Of a DNA stretch of 64,000 bases, positions 25,914 through 34,460 are shown one piece after another. The stretch is from assembly GCA_021824175.1 (NCBI GenBank), contig JAKALP010000002.1, forward strand, positions 50,005 to 114,004. The letters are read 5' to 3'. The notes below the pieces were generated by a model, which was not told where the DNA came from, ran no database searches, and was given only the letters and a program-made list of their open reading frames with translations. The translations under genes and the position numbers were made by a program. The first letter of the stretch is position 1, and the number at the start of each line of letters is the position of its first letter. Origin of the DNA: Deltaproteobacteria bacterium. Lineage in GTDB: Bacteria; Desulfobacterota; Desulfobacteria; Desulfobacterales; Desulfosarcinaceae.

Positions 25914-28214
25914 ATGAGCGATCATGATCAAGTCAAAATGACCCCCATGAATTATGATGTGAAGCGGCCCAAGGCGCAAAACCCCATCAAGATCGAAGAC
26001 CTGACCCTGCGCGACGGCCACCAGTCGCTTTTCGCCACCCGCGGCCGCACCGAAGATATGCTGCCCGTGGCTGAAATGATGGACGAGGTGGGCTTCTGGG
26101 CGGTGGAAACCTGGGGTGGAGCCACCTTCGACACCATGCACCGCTTCTTGAACGAAGACCCCTGGGAGCGCATCCGCACCCTGAAACGCTACATGAAGAA
26201 AACCCCTTTCTCCATGCTGCTGCGCGCCCAGAACCTGGTGGGCTACCGCAATTACGCCGACGATACGGCCAAGGCCTTTGTGGAGCGCGCCGCGGCCAAC
26301 GGCATGGATATCTTCCGCACCTTCGACGCCCTCAACGACTACCGCAACTTCGAAACCGTGGTCAAAGGGATCAAGGCGGCCGGCAAGCACTTCCAGGGCT
26401 GCATTTGCTACACCATGACCGAACCCCGCATGGGCGGCGAAGTCTACAACATCGATTACTTCGTCAAGAAGGCCAAGGATCTGGAGTCCATGGGCGCTGA
26501 CTCCATCTGCATCAAAGATATGGCCGGGCTGATCGCACCCTATGACGCCTACAACCTGGTCAAGGCGCTGAAGGCCGCCGTCAAGGCCCCCATTCACCTG
26601 CACAGCCACTTTACTTCCGGCATGTCGCCCATGAGCCACCTCAAGGCCATCGAGGCCGGCGTGGACATCATCGACACCTGCATGACGCCCTATGCTTATC
26701 GTACCTCCCACGCGGCCATCGAGCCCCTGGTGATGACCTTGCTGGGCACCAATCGCGACACGGGCTTCGACATCAAGCTGCTGGCCAAAATCAACGAGAA
26801 GCTCGAAAAAGAGGTCATGCCCAAGTACAAGCATCTGCTGGATGACTCCAAAGTCTCCATCATCGACATCAATGTGCTGCTGCACCAGACCCCGGGCGGC
26901 ATGCTCTCCAACCTGGTCAACCAGCTGCGCGAGATGGACGCCCTGGACAAGATCGGCGAAGTTTACAAAGAGCTGCCCAGGGTGCGCAAAGAATTGGGCC
27001 AGATCCCGCTGGTCACGCCCACCAGCCAGATCGTGGGCATCCAGACAGTCAACAACGTGCTCTTTGATGAGAAGAAAGAGCGCTACAAGATGATCACCGA
27101 CCAGGTCAAGGATCTGTGCTACGGCCTGTATGGCAAGACCGCCGTGCCCATTGACCCGGAAGTACAAAAGAAAGCCCTCAAAGGCTACAGCCGGGGAGAA
27201 AAGCCCATCACCTGCCGGCCGGCAGAAGTGATTGAACCCGAGCTGGAAAGGGCCAAGAAGGAAATCGGCGATTTGGCCATGGACATGGATGATCTGCTTA
27301 TTTATGCCATCTATCCCGTGACCGGTAAAAAGTTCTTGCAGTGGAAGTACGGCAAGGAAGAGGTTCCCGCCAGCGTTAAACCCATCACCCTGGATCAAGT
27401 GAAGAAGCGCGACGCCCTGGTGAAAAAAGCCCTGGCCGGCGAGCTGGTGGAGAAGAAGAAAAACGCGCCCGAAAAGAGCGAGAACGCCCGCGTCTTCAAT
27501 GTCTTCGTGGATAACGAATACTTCGAGGTCAATGTCGATCCGGTGGGCGGACCGGCCATTGTCAGCGCGGCTCCGCAACCTGCGGCCGCGGCCCCCAAGC
27601 TCGCGGCGGTTCCCAAGGCCGCGGCGTCCAAACCAGCGGCCGTTGCCGCGCCGGTGGTGGCTGGCAAGGACACTCCCATGACCGCGCCCATGCCGGGCAT
27701 GGTGGTCAGCTACGCCAAGAAAGTCGGCGATAAAGTCAGCATGGGTGAAACCGTGGTGGTCCTGGAAGCCATGAAGATGGAAAACGCTTTGCCGGCCCCG
27801 GCTAGCGGCGTTATTACCGCCATTTTGCACAAGAGCGGCGACAATGTGCCCAAGGGCGAGGCGCTATGCCTCATCGGCCCGGCCGGAACCGCTGCCCCGG
27901 CCGCCCCCAAGGCCGCAGCTCCGGCCGCCAAGCCCGAGCTGGCCGCCAAGCCCGCTTCCAAGAAAGCGGCCCCCAAACCTGCGCCGGCCGCTGCCGGCAA
28001 AGGTACGCCCTTGACCGCGCCCATGCCGGGCATGATTGTCAAATATGCCAAGAATGTCGGCGATAAAGTCAGCAAAGGCGAGACCGTGGTGATCCTGGAA
28101 GCCATGAAGATGGAAAACGCCTTGCCCGCGCCGGCTGACGGCACCATCACGGCCATTACCCATGCCAGCGGCGACACGGTTAAGAAAGGCGAAGTTCTTT
28201 GCACGATTGAGTAG
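25914..28214 (+). CDS. Pyruvate/oxaloacetate carboxyltransferase (5S/PycB-type) fused to two biotinyl domains
   Basis: 766 residues. Residues 25-300 form the DRE-TIM-like barrel: LTLRDGHQSL, the carbamylated catalytic Lys in CIKDMAG (K201), metal ligands in HLHSH (H228, H230). A conserved PYC/OadA domain follows to about 530, then an Ala/Pro linker, a biotinyl domain with EAMKMEN (biotin Lys K621), another Ala/Pro linker, and a second biotinyl domain with EAMKMEN (K732). Most relatives have one or none. The enzyme transfers CO2 between pyruvate/oxaloacetate and biotin; with the 12S-type subunit it would form a methylmalonyl-CoA:pyruvate transcarboxylase whose carrier is fused in duplicate. 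Confidence 0.93.
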   Translation: MSDHDQVKMTPMNYDVKRPKAQNPIKIEDLTLRDGHQSLFATRGRTEDMLPVAEMMDEVGFWAVETWGGATFDTMHRFLNEDPWERIRTLKRYMKKTPFSMLLRAQNLVGYRNYADDTAKAFVERAAANGMDIFRTFDALNDYRNFETVVKGIKAAGKHFQGCICYTMTEPRMGGEVYNIDYFVKKAKDLESMGADSICIKDMAGLIAPYDAYNLVKALKAAVKAPIHLHSHFTSGMSPMSHLKAIEAGVDIIDTCMTPYAYRTSHAAIEPLVMTLLGTNRDTGFDIKLLAKINEKLEKEVMPKYKHLLDDSKVSIIDINVLLHQTPGGMLSNLVNQLREMDALDKIGEVYKELPRVRKELGQIPLVTPTSQIVGIQTVNNVLFDEKKERYKMITDQVKDLCYGLYGKTAVPIDPEVQKKALKGYSRGEKPITCRPAEVIEPELERAKKEIGDLAMDMDDLLIYAIYPVTGKKFLQWKYGKEEVPASVKPITLDQVKKRDALVKKALAGELVEKKKNAPEKSENARVFNVFVDNEYFEVNVDPVGGPAIVSAAPQPAAAAPKLAAVPKAAASKPAAVAAPVVAGKDTPMTAPMPGMVVSYAKKVGDKVSMGETVVVLEAMKMENALPAPASGVITAILHKSGDNVPKGEALCLIGPAGTAAPAAPKAAAPAAKPELAAKPASKKAAPKPAPAAAGKGTPLTAPMPGMIVKYAKNVGDKVSKGETVVILEAMKMENALPAPADGTITAITHASGDTVKKGEVLCTIE

Positions 28215-28276
28215 CGGCAGTGAAAACAAGAAATCAAAAGCATGGGGGTTGCTTTTAAGGGACCTCCGTGCTTTTT

Positions 28277-28565
28277 TGTTGATTGGTTGATTCGTTGATT
28301 CGTTGATTCGTTGATTGGGGGGCATTGGGTGTGGGTCACGACTGTTGCATGAAGCATGCGGTCTCTCCCTTATCGTACTCGTACTCGTACGCGTACTCGT
28401 ACTCGAATGGTTTTAAAGGTTTTTCGAGTTCACGTACGACCGGCGCGAAAGTCCATATCATGCAACACTGCTCGGGGGCTTCTACCAGTTGACATGCAGT
28501 ACAATTTGAAAAAGGTAGAATTCCGTCCACGAATAAACCAATCCACGAATCAACCAATCAACAAA
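28277..28565. repeat. Nested word arrays between 5S-type gene and sucC
   Basis: Outer pair: TTGATTCG octamers at 28277-28318 and AATCAACC words at 28529-28565. Inside is a TACTCG/TACGCG hexamer array (28372-28407) with a weak partner at 28425-28437. The 368-bp gap holds no gene; the sucC ribosome site GGAAGGAT follows. Confidence 0.8.
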
Positions 28566-28582
28566 AAGGGAAGGATCTTCAA

Positions 28583-29746
28583 ATGAACATTCATGAGTAT
28601 CAAGCCAAGCAGTTATTTCAACGCTTTGGGGTGCCCATCCCCAAAGGCGCGGTGGCCTTTTCACCCGAAGAGGCGCGCCAGGTGGCGCAGACCCTGGGCG
28701 GTTTTCCGGTGGTGGTCAAGGCCCAGATCCATGCCGGCGGGCGCGGCAAGGGCGGCGGTGTGAAACTGGCCCGCTCCCTGGAAGAAGCCGAACAACTGGC
28801 CCGGCAGATCATCGGCATGACCCTGGTGACCCACCAGACCGGCCCCAAGGGGCGCCTGGTAAAGAAAGTGCTGGTGGAGCAGGGCCTCAACATCGCCAAG
28901 GAGCTCTACCTGAGCATTGTGGTGGATCGTTCCAGCGCCAACATCGTGATCATGGCCAGCGAAGCCGGCGGCATGGACATCGAGGCCGTGGCCGAGCAGA
29001 CACCGGAAAAGATCATCAAGGTCTACATCAATCCCCTCATCGGCATTCAGGCCTATCATTGCCAGCAAGCCGCCTACGGCCTCAATCTGCCGCCGGCGGC
29101 CGTCAAACCCTTTGTGCAGATGCTCAACAATCTCTACAAACTCTTCATGGCCTACGATGCCTCCCTGGTGGAGATCAACCCCCTGGTGCTCACGGCCGAA
29201 GAGACCATCCTGGCCTTGGATGCCAAAATCAATTTCGACGACAATGCCCTTTTCCGTCATCAGGATCTCATGGACTTTAGGGATCTGGATGAAGAGGACC
29301 CCCTGGACATTGAAGCCGGCAAGTACCATCTGAACTACATCAACCTGGACGGCAACGTGGGCAACATGGTCAATGGCGCTGGCCTGGCCATGGCCACCAT
29401 GGACATTATTCAGCAAGCCGGCGCGCGGCCCGCCAATTTCCTGGATGTGGGCGGCGGCGCCAATGCCGAAATGGTGGAAAACGGCTTTCGCATCATCAGC
29501 AGCGATCCCAATGTCAAAGGCATCCTGATCAATATCTTCGGCGGCATATTGCGCTGCGACGTGCTGGCCGAAGGCGTGGTCAAGGCGGCCCAGAAGACCG
29601 GCATCAAAGTGCCGGTGGTGGTGCGCATGGAAGGCACCAACGTGGAGGCGGGCCGCAAAATTTTGAAGGATTCAGGATTGAATCTGATTGCCGCCAAGGA
29701 TTTGAAGGATGCGGCGGGGAAGGTGGCGGAGATTGTGGGGAGTTAG
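28583..29746 (+). CDS. sucC: Succinyl-CoA synthetase (ADP-forming) beta subunit
   Basis: 387 residues with an N-terminal ATP-grasp domain ([36 protein letters not shown]) and a C-terminal flavodoxin-like ligase domain ([27 protein letters not shown]). With SucD it makes ATP and succinate from succinyl-CoA, or the reverse. Here it is the final step next to the methylmalonyl-CoA mutase. Length is that of E. coli SucC. Confidence 0.96.
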   Translation: MNIHEYQAKQLFQRFGVPIPKGAVAFSPEEARQVAQTLGGFPVVVKAQIHAGGRGKGGGVKLARSLEEAEQLARQIIGMTLVTHQTGPKGRLVKKVLVEQGLNIAKELYLSIVVDRSSANIVIMASEAGGMDIEAVAEQTPEKIIKVYINPLIGIQAYHCQQAAYGLNLPPAAVKPFVQMLNNLYKLFMAYDASLVEINPLVLTAEETILALDAKINFDDNALFRHQDLMDFRDLDEEDPLDIEAGKYHLNYINLDGNVGNMVNGAGLAMATMDIIQQAGARPANFLDVGGGANAEMVENGFRIISSDPNVKGILINIFGGILRCDVLAEGVVKAAQKTGIKVPVVVRMEGTNVEAGRKILKDSGLNLIAAKDLKDAAGKVAEIVGS

Positions 29747-29770
29747 CACATAGAACGATCGCCATCTTGA

Positions 29771-29850
29771 TCGTACGCGTACTCGTACTCGTACGCGTAC
29801 TCGGAAACTTATTTGGTCGAGTACGAGTACGAGTACGCGTACGAGTACGA
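29771..29850. repeat. TCGTAC hexamer arrays, inverted pair between sucC and sucD
   Basis: TCGTACGCGTACTCGTACTC-type left array (29771-29803) and GAGTACGAGTACGAGTACGC-type right array (29818-29850) form long complementary arms with a 14-nt loop. The right arm ends 19 bp before the sucD start, upstream of a CGGAG ribosome site. Confidence 0.9.
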
Positions 29851-29868
29851 AACTCACGGAGCTACAAC

Positions 29869-30750
29869 ATGAGTATATTCGTCAATAAAAATACCAAAGT
29901 CATTGTCCAGGGCATCACCGGCAAAGAGGGCCAGTTCCATGCCCGTCAATGCGTGGCCTATGGCACCCAGGTAGTGGGCGGCGTGACGCCCGGCAAGGGC
30001 GGTCAGAAGATGGACGAGATCCCGGTGTTCAACAGCGTGGCCGATGCCCGCCGGATCACGGGCGCCGACTGCAGCCTGATCTTCGTGCCGCCGGCCTTTG
30101 CCGCCGCGGCCATTCTGGAGGCCATCGACGCCGGCATCGAGATGATCGTGGCCATCACCGAAGGCATTCCGGTGCTGGACATGATGAAAGTCAAAAACTA
30201 CCTGCGGGGCAAGTCTTCGCGCCTGATCGGTCCCAACTGCCCCGGCATCATCACGCCGGGCCAGTGTAAAGTGGGCATCATGCCCGCCCCGATCCATAAA
30301 CCGGGCGGCCCCATCGGCGTGGTCTCGCGCTCCGGGACCTTAACGTACGAAGTGGTGCATCAGCTCACCGGCCAGGGCATTGGCCAGACCACCTGCATCG
30401 GCATCGGCGGCGATCCGGTCAACGGCACCAACTTCATCGACTGCCTGGAAGCATTCAACAACGACCCTGAAACCAAGGGCATCGTCATGGTGGGCGAAAT
30501 CGGCGGCAATGCCGAAGAAGATGCGGCCGCCTTTATCAAGGCCAAGGTGCGCAAGCCAGTGGTGGGCTTCATCGCCGGTCTGACCGCGCCGCCGGGCCGC
30601 CGCATGGGCCATGCCGGCGCCATCATCAGCGGCAAGAGCGGTACGGCCCAGGGAAAGATTGCCGCCATGGAAGCGGCCGGGATCAGGATCTGTAAGGGCC
30701 TGGGGTCGCTGGGAGAGTTGTGTCGGGAAGTGTTTAAGGGGTTGTATTAG
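29869..30750 (+). CDS. sucD: Succinyl-CoA synthetase alpha subunit
   Basis: 293 residues from the ATG at 29869; the longer in-frame reading is repeat DNA. CoA-binding Rossmann start [36 protein letters not shown], and the phosphorylated His in a [11 protein letters not shown] segment. Forms the catalytic pair with SucC. It completes the pathway from propionyl-CoA to succinate in this cluster. Confidence 0.96.
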   Translation: MSIFVNKNTKVIVQGITGKEGQFHARQCVAYGTQVVGGVTPGKGGQKMDEIPVFNSVADARRITGADCSLIFVPPAFAAAAILEAIDAGIEMIVAITEGIPVLDMMKVKNYLRGKSSRLIGPNCPGIITPGQCKVGIMPAPIHKPGGPIGVVSRSGTLTYEVVHQLTGQGIGQTTCIGIGGDPVNGTNFIDCLEAFNNDPETKGIVMVGEIGGNAEEDAAAFIKAKVRKPVVGFIAGLTAPPGRRMGHAGAIISGKSGTAQGKIAAMEAAGIRICKGLGSLGELCREVFKGLY

Positions 30751-30754
30751 TAAA

Positions 30755-30985
30755 ATCGTTGATTTGTTGATTCGTTGATTCGGTCAAACCGCAAAATCGA
30801 TGGACGGCCGCATCCAAATCAGCAACGGTGTTATCAGTGCCATCCGTGTTATCCGTGGTCAATTGTTCCCACGGATAGCGCGGGCGAAGCTTATAAATTT
30901 AGCCCCGAAAATAAGAAATTCGACAGTGTAGCGCAGCGCGCTGCACCTAACGAATCAACGAATCAACCAATAACGAATCGACGAC
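30755..30985. repeat. Octamer and 9-mer word arrays between sucD and hypA
   Basis: TTGATTCG words (30755-30783) face AATCAACG words (30949-30985). Between them TATCCGTGG/CCACGGATA (30850-30877) gives an ATCCGTG-type hairpin, and GCGCAGCGCGCTGC a short palindrome (30931-30944). The right array abuts the hypA ATG and replaces any recognisable ribosome site. Confidence 0.8.
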
Positions 30986-30989
30986 AATC

Positions 30990-31355
30990 ATGCACGAAAT
31001 GGGCATTGCCACCGAAATCCTCAAGATCGTCCAGGACTCCATTCCGGCCGAAATGGCTGGCGCGCGCGTGCGGCGGGTCAATCTGAGGGTCGGCAAACTC
31101 TCCGCGATAGTCACCGAAAGCTTGCGCTTTTGCTTCACCATCGTGGCGGAGAAAACGCCGGTGGCCGGCGCGGAGTTGGCCGTGGAAGAAGTGGCGGTCA
31201 AGGCCAAGTGCGGTGCCTGCGGCCAGGAATTTACTATAGAAAGCGCGGTATTTCTTTGCCCGGCGTGCAACAGCGGCAATATTCAAATGCTTTCAGGTCG
31301 CGAATTGGACATTGTCTCCATCGAAGTGGAAGAAGAAAGTAAAGACCCTAATTGA
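30990..31355 (+). CDS. hypA: Hydrogenase nickel-insertion protein HypA
   Basis: 121 residues starting MHEMGIA, where the N-terminal Met-His-Glu binds nickel. The zinc site is CGACGQEF and CPACNSG. HypA works with HypB to deliver nickel to [NiFe]-hydrogenase. No structural hydrogenase gene is in the window. It is followed by hypB across a perfect hairpin. No Shine-Dalgarno is visible because a word array occupies the position. Confidence 0.95.
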   Translation: MHEMGIATEILKIVQDSIPAEMAGARVRRVNLRVGKLSAIVTESLRFCFTIVAEKTPVAGAELAVEEVAVKAKCGACGQEFTIESAVFLCPACNSGNIQMLSGRELDIVSIEVEEESKDPN

Positions 31356-31378
31356 AGTAAAAATTAGCTCATCAGTGA

Positions 31379-31435
31379 TATCCGTGTGATCCGTGGTCAA
31401 TATTTTACCACGGATCACACGAATTACACGGATAG
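31379..31435. repeat. ATCCGTG-type hairpin with one extra 9-mer in one arm
   Basis: TATCCGTGTGATCCGTGGT (31379-31397) pairs with ACCACGGATCACAC (31407-31420); the right side then carries an additional GAATTACAC unit before CGGATA. Loop is CAATATTTT, similar to the 13.75-kb hairpin. Confidence 0.85.
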
Positions 31436-31461
31436 GTTAGACAGTGAAAAGGACGGCCACC

Positions 31462-32253
31462 ATGCTGACCAAAGACAAAACCCTGATCTACCGCCACCAC
31501 AAAGAGGGCCACGGCCCCCATGATCATTCACACCCCCACCCGCACCACGACACTCCCATGGAAACCCAGCGCACGGGCGGCCGGGAGATCAAGGTGGTGC
31601 GCCGCGTGCTGGACGCCAACGATATGATGGCCGCCAAAAACAGGGAACTTTTCGCTGCCAAGAATATCTTCGTGCTCAACGTGATGAGCTCGCCCGGCTC
31701 GGGCAAGACTACTCTTTTGCAGCGAACCCTGGCCCACCTGATGCCGACGCTGCGCTGCGCCGTGATCGTGGGCGACATCTGCACCACCATCGACGCCGAC
31801 CGCCTGGCGGCCTCGGGCGCGCCCGTGGTGCAGATCAACACCGACGCTTTCGGCGGCGATTGCCACCTGGCGGCCCATGTGATCGAGCGCGCCCTGGCCG
31901 GCATTGATCTGGATCAGGTCGATCTCCTGATCGTGGAGAACATCGGCAACCTGGTCTGCCCGGCCGAGTTTGACATTGGCGAAGACAAAAGAGTAGTGGT
32001 GCTTTCAGTGACCGAAGGCGAAGACAAACCCGCCAAATATCCCCTCATGTTCCGCGAATGCGACGCCATGCTGCTCAACAAAATCGACCTGCTGCCCTAC
32101 CTGGAGTACGACGTGGCCAAGACATTGCAAAGCGTGGCCCAACTGCATCCCGGCATGCCGGTCTACCAGATCTCGGCTAAGAGCGGCCAAGGTTTCGAAG
32201 CGTGGCTGGATTGGCTCAAGGAGCAGGTGGCCGCCAAAAAACACGCGCATTAA
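31462..32253 (+). CDS. hypB: Hydrogenase/urease nickel-incorporation GTPase HypB
   Basis: 263 residues from the ATG at 31462 (AAAGGACGG upstream); a GTG 18 bp earlier is less likely. The N-terminus is His-rich (HHKEGHGPHDHSHPHPHH), a nickel-storage stretch. G-domain motifs: SSPGSGKTT (P-loop), VVGDICTTIDADR, ENIGNLVCPAEFDIGE with the metal Cys, and NKIDLLPY. It hydrolyses GTP to release nickel to the hydrogenase via HypA. Confidence 0.96.
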   Translation: MLTKDKTLIYRHHKEGHGPHDHSHPHPHHDTPMETQRTGGREIKVVRRVLDANDMMAAKNRELFAAKNIFVLNVMSSPGSGKTTLLQRTLAHLMPTLRCAVIVGDICTTIDADRLAASGAPVVQINTDAFGGDCHLAAHVIERALAGIDLDQVDLLIVENIGNLVCPAEFDIGEDKRVVVLSVTEGEDKPAKYPLMFRECDAMLLNKIDLLPYLEYDVAKTLQSVAQLHPGMPVYQISAKSGQGFEAWLDWLKEQVAAKKHAH

Positions 32254-32287
32254 CCACACAACATTTTTTATACTATCTAAAGATGGG

Positions 32288-32315
32288 GGCAACGGGGACG
32301 GCACATCCCGTTGCC
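32288..32315. terminator. Hairpin between convergent hypB and YcaO gene
   Basis: GGCAACGGG (32288-32296), 10-nt loop, CCCGTTGCC (32307-32315), a 9-bp perfect GC-rich stem after hypB. No long T-run follows, so termination is likely but not proven. Confidence 0.5.
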
Positions 32316-32437
32316 CTTGTGCTACCAGTACTTTTCAAGCGGAGAAGTTCAAGGGGGAGTAGGAATTTGTGCTTCCCAGGGAAAGAAGCGCATTGTCATA
32401 GCCGGCGGCCTGAGCATCCTAACCAGGCGCTCGGAAA

Positions 32438-34150
32438 TCACTTCCTGGCATATTTAAGATAGTGGCCGTACAGCCGTGGATGAACCCGGGAGAAACGGTC
32501 AAAGTCGCCCAGCAACTCCATGCCCGGTACGATGGCGCGCGCCACGGGCAGGGCCAGATCCTGGCGGGTCAGATCGATGTAGATGGGCTCATAGCCGTTG
32601 GTCAGCAGCAATTGCTCCAGCAAACGAAGATTGGCTTCAGGGCCGCCCTGGTCGTAGTCGGGCAGGGCTTCCAGGGGCACGCGCACGGCGGGTCGCGCAA
32701 GAAATTGGGAAGGGTCAGCGTGGGGGTAAGGGTAGGGGGTCTCCGTCAACGCTGAAATCAGGGCCTGGCGGGCGTTCAAGTGGGCGCCGGTGCCGGCCGC
32801 GATGTGGCCGTCCCCATCCTTCACATAGGCTTTGCAGCAGGGCACGCCCAGGGGGCCGGTGAGGTCGACAAATCCCACCCGAATTCCCAGCTCGGCATAA
32901 CTTTGCAGCAAGCGGGCGACACGCACATCCTTGGTTTCCACATCAAAGCAGAGTTCGGGCGTAAAGGGGATGGTGGCCGCGCTATCGCGCTCAATTACTT
33001 CCAGCAGGGCTTTGACCTTGGCCTGGGCCAGGTCACCGCCCGCGCCCAGGCCGTTGGAGCCCAGGCCGGAGAAGAGTTTTACTTCATCCAGATTGCAGAA
33101 GAGAAACACGCATTGGGCCGGCACCAGGATGGGCCCTGGACCGCCGGCGGTCACGATTTGCCCCTCTATCCAATGAAGCGGTTCATCGCGGTAAGGCGCC
33201 TCCAACCCCAGGCGGTTGGGGTCCAGGGCGGCGATACCTTTTGGGGTCAATTCAGAAAGCTTGGCAAGGGTCAGGGGGTAAGGGTTTTGGTATCCCTGAA
33301 CTCTACTTTCATCAACGCTGGCATAGGACGACACGCGCTCCACGATCTCCATGACACAGGCCACGCGGGCCGCCTCCAGTTCCAACCCCCGGCCATAGGA
33401 GATCTGCTCACCGGTCAGGCCATAGTGATGTCGGCCGCAATCCACTTTGAGGGACAATTGCCAGGTGCGCTGCAGGGCAATGGGGCTCAGGGAGGCCTCA
33501 TGGCGCATCTCCGCACCCACCGGGACGCCGGCCTTATTCAGCCGCTCCAAGGCCAGGGCGGTGGTGGCGGTGCGATCCGCGGCTGTCCCGACCCAGGGCT
33601 TGGTCTCGCCCGCGCCGGCCAGGCGTTCCAGCGGCTGGGCAACCAACATGGCTTTGGCCATGGCGTCTTCCTCAACCGGGGCCGGCAAATCGATCTCTTT
33701 GGGATGGGGCAGGGGCGCATGGTCGCTGAAGTTGGGCCGCAGGCGGTCGATCCAGCGGCGGTGCAGGCGGTGATCTTTGAGACGGTGGGCCTTGATGTAA
33801 ATAAACGGCGATGTCTGGGCCAGGCGGGCCAGCTCTTTTTCATCGAATTGGGCGCGCAGCGGAGCGAACGGTTCGACCAGCAGGCAGGCTTCGAAGAAAA
33901 GCGCTTTCAAGAAGAGATCATCATCGGCAATCCCACGGATGCGCGCCTTGAGCGTTTCGGCCGGCCACGATGCGATCAGGCGCAGCAGGTGTTTGCGTAT
34001 GAACTCATCATTGGGCCGGCGGCGGCTGATGGCCAGGGCCTGATCGAAATCGAGATTTTCGGCTGGCGTACAATCAAAGTAGCCGGTGGCCGCTTCGGTT
34101 TTGATGCGGGTGAGATGGTATTGCTGGAAATCCGATGGGTCGGTGCTCAT
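32438..34150 (-). CDS. YcaO-family protein
   Basis: 570 residues. The C-terminal two thirds carry YcaO ATP-binding features: a SYGRGLELEAARVACVMEIV helix with acidic Mg ligands, GLGSNGLGAGGDL, and ALLEVIERDSA with the ExxER-type pattern. YcaO enzymes activate peptide amides with ATP to form azolines, thioamides or amidines. The first 200 residues are an unassigned helical domain. No precursor peptide, dehydrogenase or TfuA partner is adjacent; hypB converges from the left and a chemoreceptor diverges on the right. Substrate unknown; the Pro-rich C-terminal end of many azoline-forming YcaOs is not evident, so methylthiotransferase-accessory or other roles are open. Confidence 0.85.
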   Translation of the reverse strand: MSTDPSDFQQYHLTRIKTEAATGYFDCTPAENLDFDQALAISRRRPNDEFIRKHLLRLIASWPAETLKARIRGIADDDLFLKALFFEACLLVEPFAPLRAQFDEKELARLAQTSPFIYIKAHRLKDHRLHRRWIDRLRPNFSDHAPLPHPKEIDLPAPVEEDAMAKAMLVAQPLERLAGAGETKPWVGTAADRTATTALALERLNKAGVPVGAEMRHEASLSPIALQRTWQLSLKVDCGRHHYGLTGEQISYGRGLELEAARVACVMEIVERVSSYASVDESRVQGYQNPYPLTLAKLSELTPKGIAALDPNRLGLEAPYRDEPLHWIEGQIVTAGGPGPILVPAQCVFLFCNLDEVKLFSGLGSNGLGAGGDLAQAKVKALLEVIERDSAATIPFTPELCFDVETKDVRVARLLQSYAELGIRVGFVDLTGPLGVPCCKAYVKDGDGHIAAGTGAHLNARQALISALTETPYPYPHADPSQFLARPAVRVPLEALPDYDQGGPEANLRLLEQLLLTNGYEPIYIDLTRQDLALPVARAIVPGMELLGDFDRFSRVHPRLYGHYLKYARK

Positions 34151-34233
34151 TTGGTTGCCTTACTATCCATACAAGGGATGCATTCGAGAGGCCTTTTTTC
34201 CCACATACGCTTTGAGGGGTCAAATTCATTCTT

Positions 34234-34308
34234 GTCGTACTCGTACGCGTACTTGAGTTGTCTAAATAGCTTTTCGAGTACGAGTACGCGTACGAGTACG
34301 AGTACGAT
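34234..34308. repeat. TCGTAC hexamer arrays, inverted pair between divergent genes
   Basis: TCGTACTCGTACGCGTAC (34234-34252) faces GAGTACGAGTACGCGTACGA-type words (34276-34308). It lies in the divergent promoter gap between the YcaO and chemoreceptor genes. Confidence 0.85.
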
Positions 34309-34460
34309 TAGAAACCGCAAAAAATCTGTTGGGATATACGCCCTGGCCACCTGGCTATACCAATTTTTTTTCATCCCCCTCAAGCCCCGGATTTTTCGGC
34401 CGATACCAAAGCATCCAGTCCATTTTTGGGAGAGAAGTAACCTTAAAGGTGATGGTGGCG

